From the NCBI RefSeq assembly GCF_000744095.1, contig NZ_JQLI01000001.1:496001-560000 (forward strand): DNA of 64,000 nt, written 5' to 3'. The stretch is from Cupriavidus necator A5-1. GTDB taxonomy: Bacteria; Pseudomonadota; Gammaproteobacteria; Burkholderiales; Burkholderiaceae. The translations under genes were made by a program, and so were the position numbers. The notes below the pieces were generated by a model. It was not told where the DNA came from and ran no database searches. It saw only the letters and a program-made list of their open reading frames with translations. Of the stretch, positions 1 through 9,600 are shown in pieces (position 1 is the first letter of the stretch; each line of letters starts with the position of its first letter).

Positions 1-1
1 G

Positions 2-508
2 TGGCTGTTCATCTACCCACAGTATGGCGTCGCCTCGCTGAACCAGCTCGCCATTCCGGTCAACACGCCCATCGACTTCAAAGTGACCGCGGAATCGATT
101 ATGAATTCTTTCTTCATTCCGCAGCTCGGCAGCCAGGTTTATGCGATGGCCGGAATGCAGACGCGTCTCCATCTCGTTGCAAACGCGCCTGGCGTGTACC
201 TGGGCCAGTCCGCGGCCTACAGCGGGTCGGGTTTCTCCGACATGCACTTCAAAACTGTCGCCACATCGCGTGAGGTGTTCGACAACTGGATTCGGGAGGC
301 GAAGCAGTCTGCGCGACCCCTGGATGAAAAGACGTACCGCATGCTTGAGCGCCCCAGCAGCCGCGACGCGGTGACGCTGTATTCCAGCGTCGCGCCCGCG
401 CTCTTCGCAAACGTCGTGGATAAGTACATGCATGGTGCTGAGCAGATTTGCCGGGCGGACAGTCCGGAGACCGTGCGAGCCCCGCATGCAATGGCTATGG
501 AGCGCTGA
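2..508 (+). CDS. cyoA: Ubiquinol oxidase subunit II, C-terminal part (partial)
   Basis: The reading frame is open from the first bases of the window, so the N-terminus with its lipoprotein signal and membrane helices lies upstream. The visible 168 residues are the periplasmic cupredoxin-like domain of the cytochrome bo3 quinol oxidase subunit II: VNTPIDFKVTAESIMNSFFIPQLG near residues 20-43, then the YAMAGMQTRL stretch. As is usual for quinol oxidases rather than cytochrome c oxidases, the CuA ligand set is not seen. The stop is 3 bases before cyoB, which fits one cyoABCD transcript. The enzyme oxidises ubiquinol and reduces oxygen at the inner membrane. The assignment rests on motif memory plus gene order and is very secure. 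Confidence 0.95.
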   Translation, partial: WLFIYPQYGVASLNQLAIPVNTPIDFKVTAESIMNSFFIPQLGSQVYAMAGMQTRLHLVANAPGVYLGQSAAYSGSGFSDMHFKTVATSREVFDNWIREAKQSARPLDEKTYRMLERPSSRDAVTLYSSVAPALFANVVDKYMHGAEQICRADSPETVRAPHAMAMER

Positions 509-511
509 GCT

Positions 512-2488
512 ATGTTTGGAAAATTGAATCTTTCTGCCATCCCACTCCATGAGCCCATCATCATGGGGACGCTGGCAGTCGTCCTGCTGGCGGGCGCGGC
601 CTTACTCGGGGCCATCACCTACTTCGGAAAATGGAAGTACCTGTGGACCGAGTGGATTACCTCAGTCGACCACAAGAAGATCGGCGTGATGTACATCATC
701 CTGGCGCTGGTGATGCTGGTTCGCGGCTTTTCCGATGCCATCATGATGCGTACGCAGCAGGCAATGGCCTTTGGCGATGCGGCTGGCTACTTGCCGCCAC
801 ACCACTATGACCAGATATTCACCGCGCACGGCGTGATCATGATCTTCTTCGTGGCCACGCCGTTCATCATTGGCCTGATGAACGTAATCGTGCCGCTGCA
901 GATCGGCGCCCGCGACGTCGCCTATCCCTTTGTCAACTCGTTGAGCTTCTGGTTGTCGGCAGCCGGCGTGGTGCTCGTGATGCTGTCGATGTTCGTGGGG
1001 GATTTTGCTGCGACCGGCTGGGTGGCTTACCCCCCGTTATCGGAGCTCGGGTATAGCCCAACGGTCGGCGTTGACTATTACATATGGTCGCTACAGATAT
1101 CAGGTCTCGGGACGACACTAACTGGCATCAATTTTATCGTCACGATCTTGCGCATGCGAGCGCCAGGCCTGACGCTGATGAAGATGCCGGTTTTCACCTG
1201 GACGGCGCTGATCACCAATATCCTGATTGTCGCCATCTTCCCGGTCCTGACCGCGACGCTTGCGCTGCTGGCGGCCGACCGATACCTCGGGATGCATTTC
1301 TTCACCAATGAGCTCGGTGGGAATGCAATGATGTACATCAACCTCATCTGGATCTGGGGACACCCAGAGGTCTACGTGTTGATTCTTCCCTGCTTTGGCG
1401 CATTCTCGGAGATTATTGCCACGTTCTCGCGCAAGCCGCTGTTCGGCTACCGTTCCATGGTGTACGCCACGTGCTCCATTGGCGTTCTGTCCTTCTGCGT
1501 CTGGCTGCACCACTTCTTCACCATGGGATCGGGTGCGAATGTCAATGCCTTCTTCGGCATCATGACGTCCATTATCTCCATCCCGACCGGCGTGAAGCTG
1601 TTCAACTGGCTGTTCACGATGTACCGCGGGCGGATCCGTTACCACTCGTCAACGTTGTGGACCATTGGCTTCATGGTCACGTTTGCGATAGGGGGGATGA
1701 CGGGGGTGTTGCTGGCGGTCCCTGGCGCCGACTTCGTGCTGCATAACAGCCTGTTCCTGATTGCCCACTTCCACAACGTCATCATCGGCGGCGTGCTGTT
1801 TGGCTTGCTGGCCGCATTGAACTTCTGGTTCCCGAAGGTGTTCGGCTTCACGCTCAATGAATTCTGGGGCAAGGTCTCCTTCTGGTGCTGGCTGGTGGGT
1901 TTCTACCTGGCGTTCATGCCGCTCTATGTGCTCGGCTTCAAGGGCATGACACGCCGGATGAATCATTATGCCAACGTGGACTGGCACCCTTACCTGGTCG
2001 TCGCCCTGTGCGGAGCCGTAATTATCGGTGCAGGCATTCTCGCGCTGATTGTGCAACTGGGCGTCAGCGTCCGTGACCGAAAGAAGAACCAGGACCTGAC
2101 CGGCGATCCTTGGGATGGCCGGAGCCTGGAATGGGCTACGGCTTCGCCTGCGCCGTTCTATAACTTTGCCCATGTACCCAAAATCACTTCGCTGGAGCAG
2201 CACTGGGACGATAAGGAAACGGGTCGGGCCTATGTTCGCCCGGCCAGATACGAGGCCATTCACCTGCCGAAGAACACGGCTGCCGGCGTCATCATCGCGG
2301 CGTTCGGCCTGGTTTTGTGTTTTGCCCTGGTCTGGCACATGTGGTTCGTTGCGTTCGTTGGTCTTGTCGGTGCAATCGGGACCTTTATTGTGCGTAGCTA
2401 CAACCGCGATGTGGGCTACTTTGTTCCCGCCGCCGAGGTTGAGCGGCTCGAAAGCGCGCGCTATGCGCAACTCCAGGTGGCAGCATGA
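512..2488 (+). CDS. cyoB: Cytochrome bo3 ubiquinol oxidase subunit I
   Basis: This 658-residue polytopic membrane protein is the catalytic haem-copper subunit; it reduces O2 and pumps protons. All six metal-ligand histidines can be placed and fall at the same numbers as in the E. coli protein: H106 (TAHGV), H284 (WGHPEVY, with the cross-linked Tyr), H333/H334 (LHHFF) and H419/H421 (AHFHN). Length matches the family (about 660). The start ATG lies 3 bases after the cyoA stop and the gene overlaps cyoC by an ATGA, so translation is coupled. Nothing in the sequence suggests inactivation. Confidence 0.97.
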   Translation: MFGKLNLSAIPLHEPIIMGTLAVVLLAGAALLGAITYFGKWKYLWTEWITSVDHKKIGVMYIILALVMLVRGFSDAIMMRTQQAMAFGDAAGYLPPHHYDQIFTAHGVIMIFFVATPFIIGLMNVIVPLQIGARDVAYPFVNSLSFWLSAAGVVLVMLSMFVGDFAATGWVAYPPLSELGYSPTVGVDYYIWSLQISGLGTTLTGINFIVTILRMRAPGLTLMKMPVFTWTALITNILIVAIFPVLTATLALLAADRYLGMHFFTNELGGNAMMYINLIWIWGHPEVYVLILPCFGAFSEIIATFSRKPLFGYRSMVYATCSIGVLSFCVWLHHFFTMGSGANVNAFFGIMTSIISIPTGVKLFNWLFTMYRGRIRYHSSTLWTIGFMVTFAIGGMTGVLLAVPGADFVLHNSLFLIAHFHNVIIGGVLFGLLAALNFWFPKVFGFTLNEFWGKVSFWCWLVGFYLAFMPLYVLGFKGMTRRMNHYANVDWHPYLVVALCGAVIIGAGILALIVQLGVSVRDRKKNQDLTGDPWDGRSLEWATASPAPFYNFAHVPKITSLEQHWDDKETGRAYVRPARYEAIHLPKNTAAGVIIAAFGLVLCFALVWHMWFVAFVGLVGAIGTFIVRSYNRDVGYFVPAAEVERLESARYAQLQVAA

Positions 2489-3105
2489 CGCATCCAATGA
2501 CTCGTGACGCTCACGTCCTTGGTGAGCACCTCGCCCACGATCGGCACGACGACAGCGCGAAGACGACCCTTGGGTTCTGGATCTACCTGATGGGCGACTG
2601 CCTGATGTTTGCGGTGCTCTTTGCCACCTTCGGCGTCCTGGTGGCCAACACGGCTGGCGGGCCCGGTGGTCGGGAACTATTCAGCCTGGCGTTCGTGCTC
2701 GGGGAGACAATGTTGCTGCTGTTCAGCAGCTTTACTTTCGGCGTGGCCATGCTGTCGATGCAAGACGGGTGCCAGGACAGCGTAGTGCGCTGGCTTCGCA
2801 TCACGTTCATCCTTGGCGCTGCATTCATCGGCATGGAGCTGCATGAATTCAGCGAGCTGCTGCACAAGGGGGCGGGGCCTGGGGTGAGCGCATTTCTGTC
2901 CTCGTATTTCTCCCTCATCGGCACGCACGGGATTCACGTCACCCTGGGCCTGTTGTGGATGGCGGTCATGATGCATCAGGTCAGTCGCTTCGGACTGGAT
3001 GGCGTGACCCGTCGCAGGCTGGCCTGCCTGAGCTTGTTCTGGCACTTCCTGGATCTGGTCTGGATCTGCGTGTTTACCTTCGTCTATCTTCGTGAGTTTG
3101 TATGA
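2485..3105 (+). CDS. cyoC: Cytochrome bo3 ubiquinol oxidase subunit III
   Basis: The 206-residue product is the subunit III family member of the bo3 oxidase, with about five hydrophobic helices and no metal ligands. Recognisable stretches are [21 protein letters not shown] near residues 26-46, the [12 protein letters not shown] loop near 114-125 and the C-terminal [18 protein letters not shown]. The start ATG overlaps the cyoB stop (ATGA) and its own stop overlaps the cyoD start (ATGA), a tight translationally coupled chain. Confidence 0.96.
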   Translation: MTHPMTRDAHVLGEHLAHDRHDDSAKTTLGFWIYLMGDCLMFAVLFATFGVLVANTAGGPGGRELFSLAFVLGETMLLLFSSFTFGVAMLSMQDGCQDSVVRWLRITFILGAAFIGMELHEFSELLHKGAGPGVSAFLSSYFSLIGTHGIHVTLGLLWMAVMMHQVSRFGLDGVTRRRLACLSLFWHFLDLVWICVFTFVYLREFV

Positions 3106-3476
3106 GCAACGATCATTTGCATGCTTTCGGGACCGCGTCGACGTCGCACGGGAGCCTGAAGGGCTATCTGAGTGGCTTCGTGCTATCGCTGGCGCTCACC
3201 TTCGCGTCATTTGCCGCCGTGATGTCGGGCCGGTTGCCACAGGGGAAGGCGTTGGTCGTCATTGTGGTGTTGTGCGTCGCTCAGTTGATCGTGCAGCTCG
3301 TCTTCTTCCTGCACTTGGGCACATCGCGGGACCAGCGCGAGAACACCGCTATCTTTTTATGTAGTGGCCTGCTTATCGCCATCATCGTCGCCGGTTCACT
3401 GTGGGTCATGCACAACGCCAATGGGAACATGATGCCCACAAACATGACTATCGAACGAGCGAAAACGCGCGACTAG
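3102..3476 (+). CDS. cyoD: Cytochrome bo3 ubiquinol oxidase subunit IV
   Basis: This 124-residue protein has three hydrophobic segments (about residues 22-42, 48-70 and 81-101) and the FFLHLGTSRDQREN loop typical of CyoD, the small assembly subunit of the bo3 oxidase. The start overlaps the cyoC stop. A cyoE haem O synthase gene often follows cyoD, but here the next thing downstream is an insertion-sequence remnant on the other strand, so cyoE is either elsewhere or was displaced. Confidence 0.93.
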   Translation: MSNDHLHAFGTASTSHGSLKGYLSGFVLSLALTFASFAAVMSGRLPQGKALVVIVVLCVAQLIVQLVFFLHLGTSRDQRENTAIFLCSGLLIAIIVAGSLWVMHNANGNMMPTNMTIERAKTRD

Positions 3477-3542
3477 GACAACATCCCGTAAATAGGTTTA
3501 ATAAGTTATCCGGCTGCATGTACGGCTGCAGGATCGTGACGA

Positions 3543-4653
3543 TCACCTGGGCCATCTCTGCTGATGTTGCGTCCCAGAAATAACTTTATATAGGCGCTCG
3601 ATTTTGGCGAGGATCGAATCGATACAGTCCAGACAAAGGGGCGCTTGTGAACGTTGTAGTGCTCGACGTAGCGCTGGATTTGCAGGACCAGTTGGCGCAC
3701 GCTTTCAGACGATCCGCGGCGGATAGCCTGCTGCGTGATCAACCCGAACCAGCGCTCGACCTGGTTGATCCAGCTCGAGTACGTCGGCGTGAAGTGCATG
3801 TGATAGCGCAGGCGTTTATCCAGCCATGCCTTGACCGTGGGATGCTTGTGAGTCGCGTAGTTGTCCAAGATCATGTGCACATACAGTGCTGCCGGAACGG
3901 CCTTATCAATGTGGTTGAGAAACGAGATGAGCTCCTGGTGCCGGTGTCGCGGCTTGCACTGCGCAATGATTTCGCCAGTGGCGGCGTTCAACGCAGCGAA
4001 CAGCGTCGTAGTGTCGTGACGAATGTAATCATGCGTGACGCTCTCTACGTAGCCAGACCCATTGGTAGTACGGGTTGTGTGCGCTCGAGCGCCTGGCACT
4101 GGCTCTTCTCGTCCACGGCCAAGACCAATGCGTTCGTAGGCGGGCTGAGATACAAGCCGACTATGTCGCGTACATTCTCCACGAAGTACGGATCGCTCGA
4201 CAGCCTGAAGCTCTTGGCGCGATGCGGTTGTACGCCAAATAGGGCGAAGTATCGCGCCACCGAGCTCTTGGAGATGCCTGTGTCCTCGGCCGCGGTGCGC
4301 ACGCTCCAATGTGTGGAACCACGCGGCTTCTCATGTAGGGCCTTGCTCAGCAATTCGGCCACCGCTTCATCGTCATGGGTATGAGGTCGCCCCGACTCGG
4401 CCTGATCGTGCAAGCCGGTCAGTCCATGTGCCACAAATCGCTTCTTCCAGAAAGTCACCGCAGGTGGCGTCACCCCACACTGCGCTGCAATCTCTAAATT
4501 GGGATGACCGTCAGCCACCATCAGTATGAGCTTCGCTCGGCGCACCAGCGAGTGAGGCAGCGATCGTGAACGGCTCATTGAGGCGGGTTGCTCTCGTTCA
4601 CCGGCTGACGCTTCCACCTTGATTCCTGGTCGTCCCATGGTCACTACTCTCAA
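3543..4653 (-). pseudogene. IS630-type transposase, broken by two frameshifts
   Basis: Read leftwards, the first frame (4653 down to about 4050) gives an HTH N-terminal part (NLEIAAQCGVTPPAVTFWKKRF) and the first catalytic Asp in LVLAVDEKSQ, then runs into TAG at LPMGLAT. The protein resumes in another frame from GYVESVTHDY through the second Asp (ILDNYATHKHP) and the catalytic Glu (INQVERWFGL). A second shift near 3615 moves the last part (DSILAKIERLYKV) into a third frame ending at 3543. The DDE triad is therefore still legible but split over three frames, so the element is probably inactive unless these are sequencing errors. I could not find convincing terminal inverted repeats. Confidence 0.85.
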
Positions 4654-4716
4654 AGGCAGTGACCATCTGACCCCTTATCTTTAATAATGTTTCTTTCGGG
4701 ACAGAACACCAGGTCT

Positions 4717-5376
4717 TTAATGAGGGGCTTTGCTCAACGCTTTCCACACAGCCTTTGTGGCGATTCGAAAGGCACCCAAATCGGCCACATTGTTCTCGCG
4801 CAGGCGGATAAAGACGACCAGACCATGCAGATGCGAAACAATCAGCTCTGCACGCAACGCGCACTCAGCGGATGGGAGTGACGGGTTGAGCTTCGCAACG
4901 AGGCCCGCGAACAGGTCGATGAGTTCGCTCTGGATCTCGGCCATCAGGTCGTGTACGAAAGGTTTGTGCTCGGCCAGGCTCCAGCAATGAAGGGCAAAGG
5001 CACCAGCGTTTATTTGGGGGCCTGTCAGTAGGTCAAATAGTTGGTCGACGATGCGCTCGAGGCGGTCTTCGGGCGATCGAGCATTGTCTTTTGCCAACTC
5101 CCGGTACCCGGCGATGTAGCGCCGAGCCAGTTCCTGGATGGCGCTTCTCAAGAGCTGCTCGTGAGTGCCGAAGTAATGCTGAAGCGTTCTCAGCTGAATC
5201 CCTGCGTCGTTCGCAATGCGGCGTTGGGTGAATCCGACATAACCTTCGGCCGCAAATACGCTGATCGCCACCTCAAGAATTTCGGGGACGCGTGTCGTGC
5301 GATTCCCACGACGTTTGGGCTCAGGAACAGGATTAGCTCCTCGGATTCCGTCAGATGTGAATTTCAGATCTTTCAT
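4717..5376 (-). CDS. TetR/AcrR-family transcriptional regulator
   Basis: The 219-residue protein has an N-terminal TetR DNA-binding domain: ILEVAISVFAAEGYVGFTQRRIAND at about residues 32-57, followed by the recognition-helix region GIQLRTLQHYFGTHEQLL. The rest is a helical ligand-binding domain that I cannot assign to a subfamily. It probably represses itself, because a palindrome typical of TetR operators lies 67-82 bases upstream of the start (5443-5458). No structural gene obviously under its control adjoins it; the nearest divergent gene is the small protein at 5692. The ligand is unknown. Confidence 0.88.
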   Translation of the reverse strand: MKDLKFTSDGIRGANPVPEPKRRGNRTTRVPEILEVAISVFAAEGYVGFTQRRIANDAGIQLRTLQHYFGTHEQLLRSAIQELARRYIAGYRELAKDNARSPEDRLERIVDQLFDLLTGPQINAGAFALHCWSLAEHKPFVHDLMAEIQSELIDLFAGLVAKLNPSLPSAECALRAELIVSHLHGLVVFIRLRENNVADLGAFRIATKAVWKALSKAPH

Positions 5377-5442
5377 CGCAGGTCGTTCGATGCGGGATCG
5401 CTTCTGGTGGATTTCGGCCTACAGCCCGCCCTCGCAAAAGTA

Positions 5443-5458
5443 TAAGTCAGACGACTTA
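5443..5458. promoter_or_regulatory. Putative TetR operator palindrome
   Basis: TAAGTCAGACGACTTA is a perfect inverted repeat with 6-base arms (TAAGTC / GACTTA) around a 4-base centre. It lies just upstream of the leftward tetR-like gene, where an autoregulatory operator is expected. A second perfect palindrome, ACTAATAATTAGT, lies at 5575-5587 in the same intergenic region and may be another site. Confidence 0.55.
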
Positions 5459-5691
5459 AAAATAGTAGTTGATTCGCACTATGTAACAGGATACTTACAT
5501 CCAAACGTCCATGGAGCGTAGTGTATGCCGGTTTCCCCTCTAGCAATTTCTGCTTGTGTATTCGTCATTCGTACACTAATAATTAGTCGTGCGACACATT
5601 TGCGTTTGGTCGCTGGCAACGGGTCTCGGTCGACGACGAGGGCAAACCAGCGGTTGAGCGATCCCCGAGGATGGGGCATCAGGAGGCAGAA

Positions 5692-5928
5692 ATGGGTGCG
5701 GGCGGACAGTCGTTGCGTTGGCTCATCGACAAATGGTTTGTTCTCGCCACGGGAAACGCTTATCGGCTTACGCGATCCCCGTGGGCTGAGTCGTCTTCAT
5801 GCCGCTATGTCTGCTTCGAGGTAACTCGCACGGGCGACGCGCTAAAAATCTTCTTCTTCCGCCACGAAGACCGCTCGTGGAGCGTCTTTCCTCCCGCGCC
5901 CAAGAGACCGTCGCGCACTTTGGACTAG
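5692..5928 (+). CDS. Small conserved-looking hypothetical protein
   Basis: This frame encodes 78 residues. I chose the ATG at 5692 over the in-frame ATG at 5671 because AGGAGG sits at 5681-5686, five bases before it. The product, starting MGAGGQSLRWLIDKWF, contains a central YVCFEVTR strand and a FFFRHEDRSWSVFPP motif, which look like a folded small beta-rich protein. I do not recognise a named family. It is divergent from the tetR-like gene across a region with two palindromes, so it may be a target of that regulator. Confidence 0.5.
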   Translation: MGAGGQSLRWLIDKWFVLATGNAYRLTRSPWAESSSCRYVCFEVTRTGDALKIFFFRHEDRSWSVFPPAPKRPSRTLD

Positions 5929-6682
5929 GCGCGTTTTAAAGGACAACAGCAGGCATTGTTGCCTGGCAAGCGGAATCGATGCCAAGCCACCGCCGGGCGC
6001 CGCTTAAGCGCTCGACACGATTTGCCGAAATTGCCCACATCCAGGCGCGGAGGTGACCGATGCACATGCTGAAAATAGCCATCGCCTTGGGGATGCAGGT
6101 CACGCTTGTTGGCCGTATTGGCATGCAGGAATACCGGAGCGTGCACGGCTTGTTGCAGGCTTTGCGACGCGTCGCTGAGGCGGTACTGATCACGGTCCCA
6201 ACCGTTGCCAAACGCCCGGAACTGACCGACTCGGAGGGCAGAACCGGTTCGTCGAACAGCCAAGGATATGAGGTCCAGCGATGATAGGCAGCATCACTCG
6301 GTATAACAGTCTGTGCAAGCGGTCGGGGCGATGCGCTGCTCGCGGGGGGCATATCGGGCGGAGAGGAGGAGGGCGCGCAAATCGAACCGGCGCGCACGCT
6401 GCGGATTTGCGGAGCACATTTAGTCGGATGAAGACGCGCCGCAACCGGAGGCCTCTCGCGCACAGGGGCGGGAAACTGGAGAAATCCACATGAACGCTCT
6501 TCGTCAGGTTTCTTTCGCTTTCTTTCAAGCCATCGATGTCTCGCGCTATGCGCCATCTTCCTGCTTGGCGGGCTGGCTCATTGGCCAGCTCGCTTTCGTG
6601 AGGCATAAGAAAGGCCTCAATTTTGAAGGTGTCGTAGGTCGGCCGCTTACGACTCGGACAGGACCAGGATCGACCAGCATTC
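5929..6682. other. Stretch without a supportable gene
   Basis: About 750 bases between the small protein and the hybrid kinase. Several overlapping frames are open on both strands because of high GC, but none has a recognisable domain and a convincing ribosome binding site. Part of the missing N-terminal lobe of the kinase-like domain might once have been encoded here, but I could not recognise it in any frame. Confidence 0.4.
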
Positions 6683-9600
6683 ATGAACCCGATTGAAATC
6701 GATGCGATTCACGCACCGTGGCCCCACGAGCGCGACCGAACAGCCCTTGCTCCCGAAGATGATGGCTGCAAGCCTCTCGAGAGTCTCGTCGATGCACCGA
6801 TGGACTCGGGGACCTTCCTGCGCCTCGCTATTGGCATAGCGTCGGCATTGAGAAAAGTCCACCAAAGCGGGCTCGTGCACAAGGACGTCAAGCCGGCCAA
6901 CATCCTGGTGCATCCAGACAGTGGTGAAGTTCGGCTCACGGGCTTCGGCCTCTCCTCGCGGCTTGCGCGAGAGCGTCAACGATCCGAGCCGCCCGAGTCC
7001 ATCGCCGGTACGCTCGCCTATATGGCGCCTGAGCAGACCGGACGGATGAATCGTTCGATCGACTCCCGCAGCGATCTCTACGCATTCGGCGTGACGCTCT
7101 ACCAGATGCTCACGGGAAGCCTGCCCTTCTCCGCCGACGATCCGATGGAATGGGTGCACTGCCATATCGCGAGAGAGGCGGTGCCACCACATGAGCGCGT
7201 GCGCCACCTGGCGCCGGTCCTTTCGGCGATCGTGATGAAGCTGCTCGCCAAGATGGCGGAGGTGCGCTACCAGACCGCGGCAGGTGTTGAAGCGGACCTG
7301 CGACGCTGCCTTGCGCAATGGCAAGCCGGGCAACGTATCGACGAATTCCCGCTTGGCGAGCACGACATCCCTGACCAGTTGATGATTCCGGAGAAGCTGT
7401 ACGGGAGATCGCGCGAGGTCGAGACCTTGCTTGCCGCCTTCGAGCGCATCAACGAAAGCGGAGCGCCTGAGCTGGTGCTGGTCTCGGGATATTCCGGCAT
7501 CGGCAAATCCGCCGTCGTCAACGAGCTGCACAAGGCGCTGGTACCGTCGCGCGGGCTTTTCGCGGCGGGCAAGTTCGACCAGTACGAACGCGACATTCCA
7601 TATTCGACGCTAGCGCAAGCCTTTCGGAGTCTGTTACGGCCGCTGCTTGGCAAAAGCGAGGCGGAGCTGGCGCCCTGGCGTGACGCGCTTCACGAGGCGC
7701 TGGGATCGAATGCAGGCCTTGTCGTGGATCTCGTTCCGGAAGTGGAGCTCATCATCGGCGCGCCGCCGCCAGTTCCGGAGTTGCCTCTACAAGACGCGCA
7801 ACGCCGCGTTCAGCTGGTGCTCAGTCGGCTTATCGGCGTATTCGCCCGGCCAGAACATCCGCTGGCGCTCTTCCTCGATGACTTGCAATGGATCGACGCG
7901 GCGACGCTCGACCTGCTGGAGGACCTGTTGACCCGGTCCCGTCCGCAGAACCTCATGCTTGTCGGCGCCTATCGGGACAACGAAGTCAATGCCGCGCATC
8001 CGCTGACGTGCAAGCTCGATGCCATCAAGGCCGCCGGCGGAGCATTGGCAGAGATCAAGTTAGCGCCGCTTGCCCAGGAGCATCTTGAGCAGTTGATCGC
8101 GGGCGCGCTTCGCTGCGAGCCAGAGCGTGCCACTCCGCTCGCGCAACTGGTGCTGGACAAGACCGCCGGCAATCCGTTCTTCGCCAATCAGTTCATTTCT
8201 TCGCTCGCCGAAGAAGGAATGCTCGCCTTCGATCACGATGCGGCGCGCTGGTCCTGGGACCTCGCTCGCATCCACACGAAGGGTTATACCGACAATGTGG
8301 TTGAGCTCATGGTTGGCAAGCTGAATCGCTTGCCCATCGAAATACAGCAAGCGCTGCAAACGCTTGCGTGCATGGGCAGCGAGGCGAAACTCGTCTTGCT
8401 GGAGACAGTATCCCAGCGGCCGAGGGGTGAATTCCAGGAACTGCTCTCGGAAGCAGTTCGGACAGGCCTCATTTCCTGCACGGAGGATTCCTGCAGCATT
8501 GTCCACGACCGGATTCGGGAGGCGGCCTACTCCCTGATCCCGGAAGACGCGCGCGGACAGATCCATCTCCGGATCGGCAGGTTGCTCACTGCCTGCTTGT
8601 CGCCGGAAAAGCTGCCGGAGATGATCTTCGAGGTCGTCAACCAGCTTAACCGCGGCGCACACCTCATCACGTCACAGGACGAGCGCGAGAAGCTCGCCGA
8701 GCTGAACCTGATCGCCGGCAAGCGCGCGCAGGCCTCGTCTGCCTTCGCCTCTGCGCTGACGTATCTCAGCGCAGGCGCAGCGCTGATGCGGGAAGATTCG
8801 TGGGAGCGCCAGCAGGAACTTGCCTTCACCCTGGAGCTGCATGGGGCCGACTGCGAGCTATGGACGGGCGCACTGCCGTCCGCGCAGGAACGTCTTGCGG
8901 CGCTTGCAACGCGCGCTGTCGACACGGTCCAACTCGCGGCCGTCGCCAGCCGGCGCGTGGATCTATACACGATGCTCGGTGATAGCGACCACGCGGTTGC
9001 CGTGGGCCTGGAATACCTCCGGCATGTGGGCATCAACTGGGCAGCGCGTCCCACCCAACAGGAAGCGCATCGCGAGTACGAGCGGATCTGGTCCCAACTC
9101 GGAAGGCGCGAGATCGAAGATCTCATCGACCTGCCGCTGATAAAAGATCCAGAGTCTCGCGCTACGCTCGACGTGCTTACCACACTTGGCGCGCCGACGC
9201 TATACACCGACGAGAATCTGTACATGCTCACCATGTGCAGGGCGGTCAATCTCAGCCTGGAGCATGGCAACTGCGAAGCCGCACCTGCGAACTACGTCTC
9301 GGTCGGGCTTATCGCCAGCAACCGCTTCGGCCATTACGACGCAGGCTATCGACTCGGAAAGATGGCCTGCGATCTGACCGAACGCCGTGGATTGCAGCGC
9401 TTGTCAGGAAAGACCTATTCGGTCTTCGCACTGGTCGTACCTTGGACACGACCACTCCGGGAGAGTGTCGACCCGGCTCGACGTGCTTTTCAGATGGCGA
9501 ACGAGCAAGGCGACCCGACGTTTGCTGCATACGCCTGTCGCAATATCAGTTCCAATCTTCTCGCGTCGGGTGCTCCACTCGATCGGGTTGAGCGTGAAGC

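Noticed and set aside
5936..6684. Long open frames on the minus strand upstream of the hybrid kinase
   Set aside because: Overlapping frames are open on both strands, the translations are Arg/Ser/Pro-rich without domains, and no good ribosome site precedes them.
8060..8662. Antisense open frames within the hybrid kinase, the ABC-F gene, the transposase and the catabolic genes
   Set aside because: These are GC-driven shadows of strongly supported genes, with no independent motif or ribosome site.
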